Part shown: piece by piece, positions 32,901-43,828 of the stretch
How the letters are laid out: each line of letters opens with the position of its first letter
How positions within the stretch are numbered: position 1 is the first letter of the stretch
NCBI GenBank assembly: GCA_038502055.1
Contig: JAXRKN010000020.1
Span: 186,001-250,000 of the forward strand
DNA: 64,000 bases
Origin: Tanytarsus gracilentus
Taxonomy: Eukaryota; Arthropoda; Insecta; Diptera; Chironomidae
Direction of reading: 5' to 3'
Translations under genes and position numbers: made by a program
The notes under the pieces: generated by a model
Told to the model about the DNA's origin: nothing
The model's database searches: none
The model's input: the letters and a program-made list of their open reading frames with translations, nothing else

Positions 32901-35900
32901 ACAAGGTATTCAATCAGATGAAAGCCATTGCATGAAATCTACAATACAACAATAATCTTACCTGAGGGTGGAATTCATTACTAAATGGAAAACGAAAGAA
33001 TTTAAAAATAGCTCGAAGAGGAAGGAAAGAAGTGGATTAATTGGAGATGAGCTAAAAAGTGCATTCAAGCAGTGCCAAACATCGAGTGGAGGGAAAAGTA
33101 CAATTGAGCAATCGAAGTGCAATTAGAGAGTTGGATGGAAAAGGGAAATTCATTAGGTTTTAGCTTGAGGGAGTTAAAAGAATTTAAGTTTGATTTTTAA
33201 AATTTAAAATATGTAAATTTATTTAAAAATTTAAATGACTGAAAAAAAATTTCTAAGTGGGCATTTTTTAAAAGATTTTATCAAACTTTTTTCTCTTCAA
33301 CAATGCATTCCCATCGACCTCTCTGTCCTCAATCCCAAACTACAAATAATTTTACAAATTTCTCATCTGCTAAAAATATTTTACTGATTATATTTTTTGG
33401 CATCCAGCTTCATCCGATTTTATCATGGAAAAATGTTAAAATTCAATTATCTGCCATCGATGCCAATTTTCCCGTTGCACATTTTTATTTTTAACCCTCC
33501 GATCTGCAACAAATTTATCGCGTCAATTCACTTGCAAAATATGCTTGCGATAAAAAAATTCATCAATCGAGCGTGATAAAAAAAATTGTGAGAGTAAAAA
33601 ATTTAAATTTTTAATTTAATTTTTGTAGAATTTCAACAAAATTTTTGTAAAGCTTTAAATTTGCATTTTTCATTCCTCAATTAAAAAAAGCTCTTTTGCA
33701 TATTCAACATTTCATTCCAATTTTCACTCTCTCAGTGTTTAAAAACACATATAATCCAATTTCGTAAAATTTACACCTCCCTTGAGTCTCTATGTCGATG
33801 GATGAAAAAGTTTTTTAGTTAAACAAAATTGAAATATCTCTCGAGAAGGTAAAAACAGACAGCAAAAATTTCAGCGTGGGTTTTTAAACATTTTTCCCCA
33901 CTTGACACTCGACTTTATCGAAAAATCATTCACTGACCTATCACAAAAAAAGGCATTTAAAAATAACGACATTTGAATCTGAAAGGTTGAAGATAAAATT
34001 TCACTTGAAATTGTCTTAAAATAAGGAAAATTAAATTGAGTGGGTGAAGTGCGTGAATGAAAAGCTTGAATTCTAATTTTAGAAAACATTTTCATGCTGT
34101 GAAGCTTTTTGTTGTGAAAAAGTGAAAATTGTGGAAGTCTGACATGGAGTTGTCATTCTGAAAATTTGAGTTAAATTTTGAATTTCATAAAAAAAATTAA
34201 TTTTTTATGAATATTAAAATTTAATTTATAAAATTTAATTTCGAGTTTTTGGTGTTTAAAAAAATTGAATATTAAAAAGTTTTAATTTATAAAATTCACT
34301 AGAAATAATTGTAAAAAATTTCTGTGTAATTTTTTAAATTATAAATTTATTGAATATTTTTCTCGACATTTTCATTTCAATTTTTAAGATCATAAAATTT
34401 TAATTTTTTGATTAATTTGCTCAAAATTTTCATTTCAACTTGAAAAAGCATAAAATTAACATTTTTAATTTAAAACCCACTCAGAATTTAAATCCACAAT
34501 TTTCACATTAAAAGAGAATTTTTAATGTTCATCAAAAATTCTTCACAAACCCGAAACAAAAAACATCACACGAAAAACTTTAAAGCTCTTTTAATGAAAG
34601 CAAAATAAAATTCTTCACATTCTCTCACGGGACTCATCATTCATTTTACAACGAGAAACCGGGTAACCCTATAATGCATCATCATCGTTGTCACAATTAC
34701 TTGTCGGGTAAAAAATTCGGAATTCCGTAAGCGGTTTTTGTTGTTCCACACATCTGATGCTCAACTCTCGAGCGCATGATGAGGAAATTTTGCCGAATGT
34801 GACTTTAAATGAGATCAAAAATTCATTTCGTTGGCAAAATGTAAAATTTATGTATGCCTTGGGCTCTTTTTCGTGAGTGTCACGTTCTCGCTCCAAGGAT
34901 CCATGAAAATCCTTCGAAGTAAATTCAAATTTTTACAACCTTGACTTCTTTTTATGGCTCGTCGACATTTAATTAATTTCTCAATTTGCCATCGCATAAA
35001 AATGAAAGTTGATGTGTCGCCAATGTGTGGAAAACAAACATCCGAGGACGATGAGAATGAAATTTAATTTTTCATGAAGCTCTTAATGACTTTTTGTGTT
35101 CTGAGATTTTTTTTCGGTGGTGTTTTTTGATTAAACAAGGTTGACCATCTTAAATTCATCTTAAATTGTAAAAAAAGAAAAAATTATTGTCAAAATTATT
35201 TTTAATAATTAATTAATCACTTAATTATTTATTTAATTATTTATTTAATTATTTAATTATTTTTGCACCTTGTAAAAAAATTAGAAACATTTTAAAAAAT
35301 TATTTCAAATAATTAATTTTATAGTAAATTATTATTTAATTATTTAATCATTAATTAATTATTTTTTCACCTTAAAAAATCAAAAAATCCAAAAAAATTC
35401 TTTCATTGTTAAAAAATCAAAATTCTATATAAAAATTTCCTTTCACAAATGATTTAAAAAATTTCCTAACGAAATTATAAAAAACATCAATTTACCATAT
35501 TCGCATGCAATAAAGTTATTAATATTCCTGATGTAATCCCTTTCCACAATGGCTGACCGAAACAAACCATGAAAACTGCCACAAACATGCTCGAAAACTT
35601 TTTTTCATGCAACAACTTTTTTTTCGGTTTAAAGTGATTTTCCTCTCGATTTAATCCAATGTTAATTTACGAGGCATGAAAAATAACTCATGTGCGACCT
35701 AAATTGAAGCTAGAAAAGGCAATAAATTAATTTCCTGAAATTTGTGGAGGGAAAATTGTAAATTCGTTTTATTTCTTGCTCGAGACAACTAAAATTGTTT
35801 TGTGGTAGGGAAAACTGCAGTGAATTTTTAAAGGAAAATTATTACTGCGGTAATTTGTGGTTGTTAAAATTTTATATCAGATTAGAAAAAAATTATAAAG

Positions 35901-37083
35901 AGATTGTAAAGTATTTATGAATTTTTTTAAAAAAAAATATCATAAGATTTGCGCATAAAAAAATTAAAAATTAAAAATTATAAAAAATTTTAAAACTAAA
36001 ATTTTGAAAAAAAAAATAAATTTAAAAATTCTAAAAAATTCTCAACTTCACTCTATCACTCACTAAAAATCCATTTTCCATATTTCATCCCTCTAAATTC
36101 TAAATTTTCCCGTCAATAATTCAAGAAGAAAAATTTTTGCGCACAACATAAAATTCCATGTGAAATTTTTGTATATTTTATGTCAAATCTACCATTCAAA
36201 ATTTATCAATTTTTCAAATGCGCAACGAGAAGAGAAGAAAAAACTTTCAAAACCGTCATAAATTCATTCATGAGAAGTGACATGAGAGAATTTTTCTTCA
36301 TAATCACCTTCATTCATAATAGACTGACTTCCTGGACAAGAGGAAGAAAATTCTTGAAAGAAAAAGGTCAAAAATCGAAATTTCACGTGAGCAAAAACTT
36401 TTAGATTTTTTTACTTTCCAATTCAACGTGAATTACTTAAAAATAATTAACTCACCTAAATTAAAAGTGAGAAAACTTTTTTAAGTGAGATAAAGTGAAA
36501 AAAGGAAACTGAAAGAGTTTAAATTAAAAAGTTCCTTTGAAATCTTTTTTTTTTGCTCGCCAACCAGATGCTCGTTCAGTGATTGCTCAAGTGGAAGATA
36601 ATTTTTTCTCGTTTTTAGTGAGAATTTCTAAAAGGTTTTGTGGAATTAATGATGAAGTTGAAATTTTACTTTTTCACTTTGATTTATCGAGATTTTGTTT
36701 CTTGAGTTGGAAATGAGATAAAAAAATTTTAAGGTTTTTAATAAATTAATAGATTTTTTTGGTTTAAAGATTGAATTTAAAATAAATTGAAAAAAAATTT
36801 TATTAAAAAATTTGAAAATTATTTACGAATTTTTATGTTTTTTCGAACTGAAATTTTGACTCTTAAATTTCAGTTTAGATAAAAATAAAAAATTTTAACT
36901 TCACAAATTTTCAAAATATTTTTTTACCATTCTTTGGATCTTCTATAAATAACAAAAATTCCTCAAATTACAAAATAAAATATTAACCTACAAAGTCAAT
37001 TTTGAACCTGGATGAAAAATTCAATAAACTTTTTATTCTAAAAACAACACTTGAAATTCTTCCCATGATTAAGTTTATTTTTA
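29923..37083. other. Seven-kilobase non-coding AT-rich region
   Basis: I find no coding exon supported by homology. Open frames at 31367, 31418, 33303, 33871, 34669 and 36180 have AT-driven composition (Phe, Lys, Asn, Ile) and no domain. A TTTAATTATTTA run (35205-35275) is simple-sequence. On the minus strand a 19-base exon-like unit at about 32963-32981 sits between good splice sites (see findings). Confidence 0.45.
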
Positions 37084-38188
37084 GCGTAACCCACAAAGTG
37101 GTGTAACGCTTATATGCTCGTGATTCCGTCCGTCCGTCCGTCCGTCCGTCCGTCTGTCTGTCCGTCTGCACAAGCGAAATCTCGGTCCCTGGACCAGCTA
37201 GAGACTTCTAGTTTTCGCCAGATGGTAGCTCTTAGGGTCTATATGTGCAGGCACTGACTATTTTTTGAGTCGTGACCTATGGTCGTGCCATGGACGGCCA
37301 TAACGTCCATTTTTCATACAAATTTTCTCTTATATGGCTTCATGGGTATCGTTGAACTCGTGATTGGACCAGAAATCGATTGACATTGATTCGTAACTTG
37401 ACCAGGAATCGATTGACATACATGATTTTTCGAGTCGTGACCTATGGTCGTGCCACAGACAGCCAAAATGTCCATTTTTCAGAACTATGGCTTCATGGGT
37501 ATCGTTGAACTCGTGATTGGACCAGGAATCGATTGATATAGATGATTTTTGAGGAATGTCCATCATGGCCGGCCAGCAGTGCCACGGACAGCCAAATTGT
37601 CCATTTTTCAGAACTATGGCTTCATGTATCTCGTTGAACTCGTAATTGGACCAGGAATCGAATGGCATTGATGATTTTTGATGAATGTCCATCATGGATG
37701 GCCAGTAGTGCCACGGACAGCCATAATGTCCATTTTTCAGAACTATGGCTTCATGGGTATCGTTGAACTCGAAATTGGACTAGCAATCGATTTACATTAA
37801 TGATTTTTGAGGCATGTCCATCATGGCCGGCCAGGAGTACCACTAATGTCCAATTTTTAGAACTATGGCTTCATGTACCTCGTTGAACGCGAAATTGAAC
37901 CAGGAATCTCTTGGAAATGATGTTGCTTCCTCCACAGGATTTTGGTTCCTAAAGTGTGTCTTGGCCGTGCATAAAAATAAGTTCGACAAATGTGAATTTA
38001 TGGGTGATACATTTAGCCAAAAAAATAATCAAAAAAAAATAAATCTGACATTAAATAATCGAACCTGCATCATGCATCTCTCACGACCAAGATGAAAAAG
38101 GATGAAAGAACGAAAAAAGACTAGCCATTTTTAATACATCTGTTACAAGTGGGTTACGCGGCAACACCCACGTGTGGGTTTTGAAACA
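37084..38188. mobile_element. Non-autonomous 1.1-kb repeat, TAACCCAC family, copy 1
   Basis: Left end GCGTAACCCACAAAGTGGTGTAACGC, right end GTGGGTTACGCGGCAACACCC followed by a near-palindrome ACCCACGTGTGGGT. The outer 11 bases GCGTAACCCAC are inverted at the right end (GTGGGTTACGC), a terminal inverted repeat. A TCCG/TCTG microsatellite follows the left end (about 37125-37165). The interior is a tandem of units of about 115-130 bases, each with TATGGCTTCATG, CGTTGAACTCG, ACCAGGAATCGA and TGTCCATTTTT. A second copy lies at 52622-53742. No transposase frame; probably a MITE-like or satellite-type element mobilised in trans. Confidence 0.65.
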
Positions 38189-39016
38189 TTTTTTATTTAC
38201 ACTTTATTTGCTTTTTTTTTCTTTTCAAGCTTGCCATGAGATTTCGCTCTGTCGATCAATTTTTGATGTAATTGAAGCAAATCAAATTATTGATGATGAT
38301 GAAGCTGTTTTATTTTTTTTCGAATGAGCAAAAATTTTGCAATTTTAAAAGAAAATTGAGTTTTTGATGATGAAAAATTTAATTTTTTTTGGGGTTGATT
38401 GAGGTGAAAATTGAAAATGAGAAAATTTATGATTTAGGATTTTAATTAAAATTTAATCTTGATTTTGTGAAAGTTTTTAAGGATTTGAAGTTAATTTTTT
38501 GAAAAGTTTTAATATTTTTAATATTTTTAAATTTTTAATTAAAATGTATTAAAGTTGTCCATTTTCAATTCCCTCCTTGACAATTTAAGAAAATTCCACA
38601 AAATTCCTAACCCAAAATTTTTTTAACCTTTTCACTTGTGCCGCAAAATTTCCAATAAAATAAAACCTCTCGACCTCACCTCAAAGTGTCAACTTTAACA
38701 TTTTTCAATCTTTCATTCACAGATAAAAACCTTCAACGCATAAAAACCAACTCGGATAAAAAAATCCATAAACGCAAAATTAAATTAAATGAAAGTCCAA
38801 ACGAGCCTGCATTGTGAAGTTAATTAAATGCTGAATTATAGATTAAAATTAAATTGAATGTAAATGTGGGAAAAACTTTCATGTTCGCCAATTTCAATGG
38901 TGGGCTGTTGAAAGTGGCACACAGCAACATGTAATTGCAACAGGCTGCACTTTAATTGAATCGATTGAGTGGCGCTCGAAATTGTGATAAAAGAGAGAGA
39001 AAAAAAGTTGAAAAGG
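38189..39016. other. Intergenic DNA upstream of the R7BP-like gene
   Basis: AT-rich; presumably carries the promoter of the gene at 39017. No specific site or repeat seen. Confidence 0.35.
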
Positions 39017-40074
39017 ATGGCGGAAAAAATTGAAGGAGAAAAATCAAATCAAAACATATCGAATGTGAGTGAAAAATTTAAACTTTAAAATTTAAATTAA
39101 ATTAAATATTTTTTTCCAGTTACTAGTCGACATCAACAGTCAAATCGCGCATTTTCGTGACATGTTGATTCATGTTGGTCACGATAAACACGACTCGGCC
39201 GAGATGCGAGTTTCAATACGAAAATCGCGGCGAGCTTGCGTGGATTTGTGTACGAGAGGTTGCAATCAGCTTTTACCCCAACTTGAAAGGTGAATTTTAA
39301 AGTCGTTCAGCAAACTTTTTTTTTGACACATAAAATTTCCACACTTTTTTACAAATTCAGAGGTGAAGTTGTATCACCACAGGAAAATCCTCACTTGATG
39401 CTCCTTTTCTACTTAACTCAACTTTTCCTGAGGGAATTAATTCGATCTTATCATTTGCTGAAACTTATACCGATAGACATGAGCGGATATTTTGGTTCGT
39501 ATGGATAAAAATGTTAAAATATTAAAAATATTAAAAATATTAAAAATATTAAAAATACTAAAAATACTAAAAATATTAAATAAAATTTAATGAATTTATT
39601 TTTTGTAGAAAATCGAATGACGCAAAACATTGGCAATGTACTCAGTCAACTTTTGTTGTGTAAACAAATCACGCCCGATTTTCATTCCGAAGAGTTGAAC
39701 AGCATCAATAAAGATTCGAAGGAAATTGCAAAATTAGTCGCGGACATGCAGGAATTCATGCCGAAACAGGAAATTTATTTGGGTGAGTTGTGAATTAATT
39801 ATTAAAATTTAATTTTTTAATGTAAAAAAATAATTTAAATTGTCAAAAAATTAAATAAATTTTTAAACGTAATTTTTTATTTTTTAAGTTAAAAAAATAT
39901 TTCAAATTTAAAAAAATAAAATTTTTGAAATTAATTTTGCTTATAATTTCAGAACGTAACGAGGTTCTCAAAGAAGCGGGACCATGGCCCGCAAAGCGAC
40001 AACGAGTTGAAGCCCTTTACCGTAACATGGGACTTTTGTGTTGCGTTTCGAGACCGAATCCAAATTACCTTTAA
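39017..40074 (+). CDS. RGS7BP: R7BP-like protein (RGS7-binding protein family)
   Basis: Five exons: 39017-39064, 39120-39289, 39361-39494, 39609-39782 and 39953-40074; 215 residues, phases consistent. The first long helix (INSQIAHFRDMLIHVG, then MRVSIRKSRRACVDLC) matches the N-terminal helix of R7BP, and the end of the protein (GLLCCVSRPNPNYL) resembles the R7BP C-terminus with its paired palmitoylated cysteines just after a basic stretch (PAKRQRVEALYR). R7BP is a SNARE-like helical protein that anchors R7-family RGS/Gbeta5 complexes to the membrane and so speeds the shut-off of Gi/o signalling in neurons; palmitate turnover moves it between membrane and nucleus. Exon 4 corresponds to the acidic helix before the tail. 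Donor 3 (G/GTTCGT) is weak. The call rests on these end motifs and length. Confidence 0.7.
39513..39583 (+). repeat. 9-bp AT tandem in R7BP-like intron 3
   Basis: About eight copies of ATTAAAAAT with two ACT variants, immediately after the weak exon-3 donor. Simple-sequence expansion within an intron. Confidence 0.8.
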
Positions 40075-40438
40075 AAAAATATTAGCACAAAATGGTAGAA
40101 AAACACTTAAAAATTTAGATAGTAGAAAAGTTTTAATTAAAAATTCCAACTTAGAAAAAAATAAAGGACCAAAAAGAAAATTAGAAAATTCCAAAGTTGA
40201 AATTAGAAGAAAATTTTGAGTCAATTTAATTTAATATTTTTTATTCACATTTTGTAAAATTTATTTTTGTGGAGTTAATCAATAAATTAAAGAGTTTTAA
40301 AAAATTAATTAAAGAATTTAGCTTAAAAATTATTTTTTTTTTTTTTTTTATAAGAAAAGGGATAAAAAATGTAAATATATAAAAAAAAATTCTTTATTTA
40401 TAAAAAGATTTTATAATTGCTAATAATTTAATTATTTT

Positions 40439-41290
40439 ATATTTCACTTTGGTTTTATCAAATGGAAATCTAAAGTAGAATTACCAAGCTTTAGTATTAA
40501 AGATGGATCGACGAGATTGGAGTGGGTGGAAGGAACTTATCCGTTTGTGGTCGAGATAAATGTTTTCACATCTGCAACGAGTTACTCGCTTTGTACTGGA
40601 GCATTTTTATCAAGAACATGGGCACTCACTGCTTTACATTGTGTCGGACCGTGAGTGTAAATATTTTTATCTAAAATTTGTGGATATTTTCAAGATGTCC
40701 ATCTTAACTAAATTTTACATAAAATTTTTTGGAAGTGTTCAAAAATGTCTTAAATTTTTTTTGAGAAGAATTTTATTAAAATTTAAAATTACAAATTCGT
40801 CCAGCGGCGATCACGAGTGGTGGCCAATTTATGTGAAATACGGTTCAGCCTCTCGCGCATCTTCGCAACGTCAAACGATCGGCGTCGACAAATATGTTTG
40901 GTGGCCTGACTCTAATGCTCGCACTGACTTTGTGGTTCTTCACTTTCCAACAGAAACCGTCAACAGTGCTTACTATTTTGGTGAAGTGATTCAACTTCCA
41001 CCTTTGTCCATGGAAAATTCTTTCTATGACGGTTACACAGCGATAAATGCAGGTTTTGGAGCGTTTAAAGATCTTCAATATCAATCGTTGAAATTGGATT
41101 CACGTGCGCCTGGTTGTCCTCCATTGGATGGATATGAAAAGTGGGGAATTTGCGCTCAATCAGCTTCAGGAACTTCAACCGCTGAAGGCGTGACTAGGTT
41201 TTAATTAAAAAATAAATTAGGGCATCAGGTACAATTCTTTGGGGGGGGCAATTTGGGCGTTCAGCTTTCATAAGACGGGTTTGTGGACTT
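40439..41290 (+). pseudogene. Trypsin-like serine protease fragment, truncated before the catalytic Ser
   Basis: Two exons join correctly (donor at 40651, acceptor ending 40804). The first reads EGTYPFVVEINVF then WALTALHCVGP, a chymotrypsin-fold start with the catalytic His; the second reads QTIGVDKYVWWPDSNARTDF with the catalytic Asp, and goes on to CAQSASGTSTAEG. At that point, where GDSGGP should follow, the frame runs into VTRF and a stop at 41202-41204. A further stretch at 41219-41275 reads a decayed NSLGGAIW-like string around an 8-G run, possibly the remains of the serine exon. No in-frame ATG or signal peptide is found upstream. The His and Asp regions look well kept, so loss was recent or the remaining exons lie elsewhere. 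Family role would be secreted proteolysis (clip-less digestive or immune type). Confidence 0.65.
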
Positions 41291-41421
41291 TCATTGAGGA
41301 ATTAATTAAATTTTTAAAAAAAATTACTCAGAAAAAGTTTTTAAAGAAATCTTAAATAAAAAACATCACGAAAATTTTTTACAGATTAAATTTTTTTTTC
41401 TTGATTAATCACAAAAACATT

Positions 41422-42391
41422 TTAGCACAAAACGCAACTTTTTGTCTTCACTTTCCTGTCGGCTTTTTGATCGTATTTTCCAGTTGCTCGTTCACTTTGT
41501 GAGATCGCATTTAAAACTTCATCGAAAACTTCACAAATGTACAACTTCCAAATTGCTGAACAGTCAATGTAGGAAATTTCATATTTGTCCGCTAACTTTT
41601 GAGCTTCTGCTTCACTTACGAGGGTTTTGAGGTCATCGGTTGAGGTTCGAAGATCACGTTTTGTTCCTTAAATGAGTTTGGAACGATTTTGTAGGAATTT
41701 AAGTTGAAAAATAATTTTTGAATTTAAATTTTCAATTTTTTTTAAATTTTCATTTTCATTTTTTTTCTAAATTTAAATTTTCAATTTTTTAAAATTTAAA
41801 AAATATTTTATTCATTATTTTTCTCACCAACAAGCACTAACGGAGCTTTCCTCGGGCTCATTATGATTTCTTTGATCCACTTTGACTCAACATTGACAAA
41901 CGAAGGCTTCGAGTCGATGGCGAAACAGAGAATGATGCAATCCGCCTAAAAATTCATTGAACAAAAATTTTCGTGCATAAAAATTTAATTAAAATATTTT
42001 TTTAATCATATGAGAACAATTTAATCGATGACTCACTTTCAAGTAAGCTTCACTTCGCACGCGCTCATAGCCTTCGATGGCTGGAAGAGTTCTAAAAAAG
42101 TAAAGAGAAAATTTGGATTTTAATCATTTTAGAATTTAAAAAATTTAACTAAAATTTTTATTTAAAAATCACTTAAATGCAAATTTTAAGATAAAACAAT
42201 AAAAATTTGCTGACTCACTGAATGTTCAAAGTAATTTCACTTCCGTTTGATTTTTCAATGATTTTTTCATACTCTGGTAAGAGTGGACAGTGCATGCTGT
42301 CTGTGTCTGGAAGTTTTGATCCGATGTAAGATAAACAGAGAAAATCTTTTCCGACTGCGCCATCACCGATGACAACAATGTTAAACTTCAT
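41422..42391 (-). CDS. Degenerate Rho-type small GTPase with prenylation motif
   Basis: Four exons on the minus strand: 42391-42219, 42091-42037, 41945-41828 and 41666-41422; 196 residues, all phases fit. The fold is Rho/Rac-like: MKFNIVVIGDGAVGKD (P-loop), EGYERVRSEAYLK where Rac has QEDYDRLRPLSY, ADCIILCFAIDSKPSFVNV, LVLVGTKRDLR (TKxD-type G4), IDCSA (G5) and a basic tail ending CVLC, a CAAX box. But the key catalytic positions are gone: the P-loop Thr/Ser that holds magnesium is Asp16, the switch-I Thr is not in place, and the DTAGQ motif is replaced by TLPAIEG. So GTP hydrolysis, and possibly normal nucleotide exchange, should be impaired. It may act like Rnd-type constitutive or pseudo-GTPases at membranes, or be a decaying paralogue. 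Confidence 0.8.
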
Positions 42392-43153
42392 TATTAATTT
42401 TAATCGAAATTGAGTTAAGAAAAATTTGAATTGAATTTTCGATTAATTTTGAGTTGTAAAATAATTAATTTAAGAATTTTTATAGGAAATTTTTTTATCT
42501 TCCTTCGCGATTTAAATTAAACTGAATGAAAAAAATTTTATTTCTCATTTCATGTCAACATTCTGTGATGATTAATTTAATTCTGAATCATGAAAATTAA
42601 TAATGAAGTTTTTTGTGTTCTTTTCTTTATTAAAATTGTTTTAAAATTAATTTTTATTTCTTTAAAAAATGTGGAAAAAATATTAACGTCAAGGTTCTGA
42701 AGACACACAGCGTGAATATTTGAAATCAAATTTTTGAAAATAATCAAAATTTTAATCTAATTTGATTAAAAGAGTTTAAACATCAGATTTTAGTTAAAAT
42801 TAAGGATTGAAATGTTTTTAAAAAACAATGAGAAACATTAAAACATTCAAAGTTCCACTAAAGCTTTCAACAAACGATTCAAAATATTCGTGAACGTTAC
42901 AAAGTAAAATTTTTGAGTTAAAAAAATATTTGATAAAAATGTCAAATTTTCCAACTCACAGCCTGAAAATAATTTTTCCCTTAACATAAAGAAGCAAAAG
43001 TTTTTTTTTATCTTTTATAAATTTCTTTCAATCTTTAAATAATTTTAAAAACAGACATAAAAGTTGCATAAAAGCTTATAACTAAAATATTGCTACAATT
43101 TTTAAATACTTTTAGCTGAGATTCTCGAGAGCCATCACAAAAATAAATTAACT
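42392..43153. other. Spacer between Rho-like gene and VWC copy 2
   Basis: AT-rich. It holds the 5' flank of the Rho-like gene and the 3' flank of VWC copy 2 (both minus). No shared sequence with the 3' flank of VWC copy 1, although the coding exon before it is nearly identical. Confidence 0.45.
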
Positions 43154-43828
43154 CTAAACACTTTCGCATCCGCTGACGTTTGAGCTGTTTGTGCAGTTTG
43201 AGTCGCGCTTTAAGTTCTGTCGGTGAGCCATGAGCGGAATTCTTTTGTACATTTTAACTCTCACGATCCAAACTAAAATCACCAAAAAGCAAAGAAAAGC
43301 AAAAATTGTCGCAAATGCGAGAAGAAAAATTGTCAAATTTTCCAAATTTCTTTCGATTTTTTCTTCTTTCTTTAAAATTTCAATTTTTTCATCTTTTTGC
43401 GATTTTTCAATTTTCTCAGTCGTCGTTGTTGTTGTTGTAATTTTCATCCTCGTGCATTTGCACAAGTCACAATCACGAATTTCATCACGCACGAAGTCAA
43501 ATCGACACGCAATGTCGCAATCGCGATTTTCGTCGTCATCGCAGAAGCTCAAAGTTGAATTGCAAATTTCACAGCAAGCGCCATGCGGAAGAACTCGATG
43601 ATTGGGTTGACAATTTATGGCAGCACAGGACGCGATGTGAGTTGAAATCGATCCATCGACACACACGAAAGATTCGCAAGGGTTGAGTGGATTTTGCCAG
43701 AGTTGAAAGTGAGCGAAAGTTTCGCCATTTTTTGTGCAATTTGAATTGAGTTTGTGGCAATTTTGAGGACAAAAGCAGGAATTTGATGAACTTTGATGTT
43801 GAGGTGAGCAGCCGTTGGGACATTTTAG
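43154..43828 (-). repeat. Inverted duplicate block B, copy 2 (exon 2 coding only)
   Basis: Reverse-complement partner of 25072-25743. One extra Thr codon in the stalk; Asp for Glu in CDDDENRDC; Ile for Ser before the Thr run; the rest is nearly identical including most third codon positions. Confidence 0.9.

Noticed and set aside
34669..34896. 75-codon minus-strand frame in a less AT-rich patch
   Set aside because: No recognisable family or signal; too short to separate from chance.
37330..37695. 121-codon minus-strand frame with internal repeats
   Set aside because: Caused by the 115-130-base tandem units of the repeat element; no start or domain support.
40560..40804. Open frame running through the trypsin-like intron (MFSHLQRV...)
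   Set aside because: It is out of frame with the first protease exon and reads through an intron with clear GT/AG ends.
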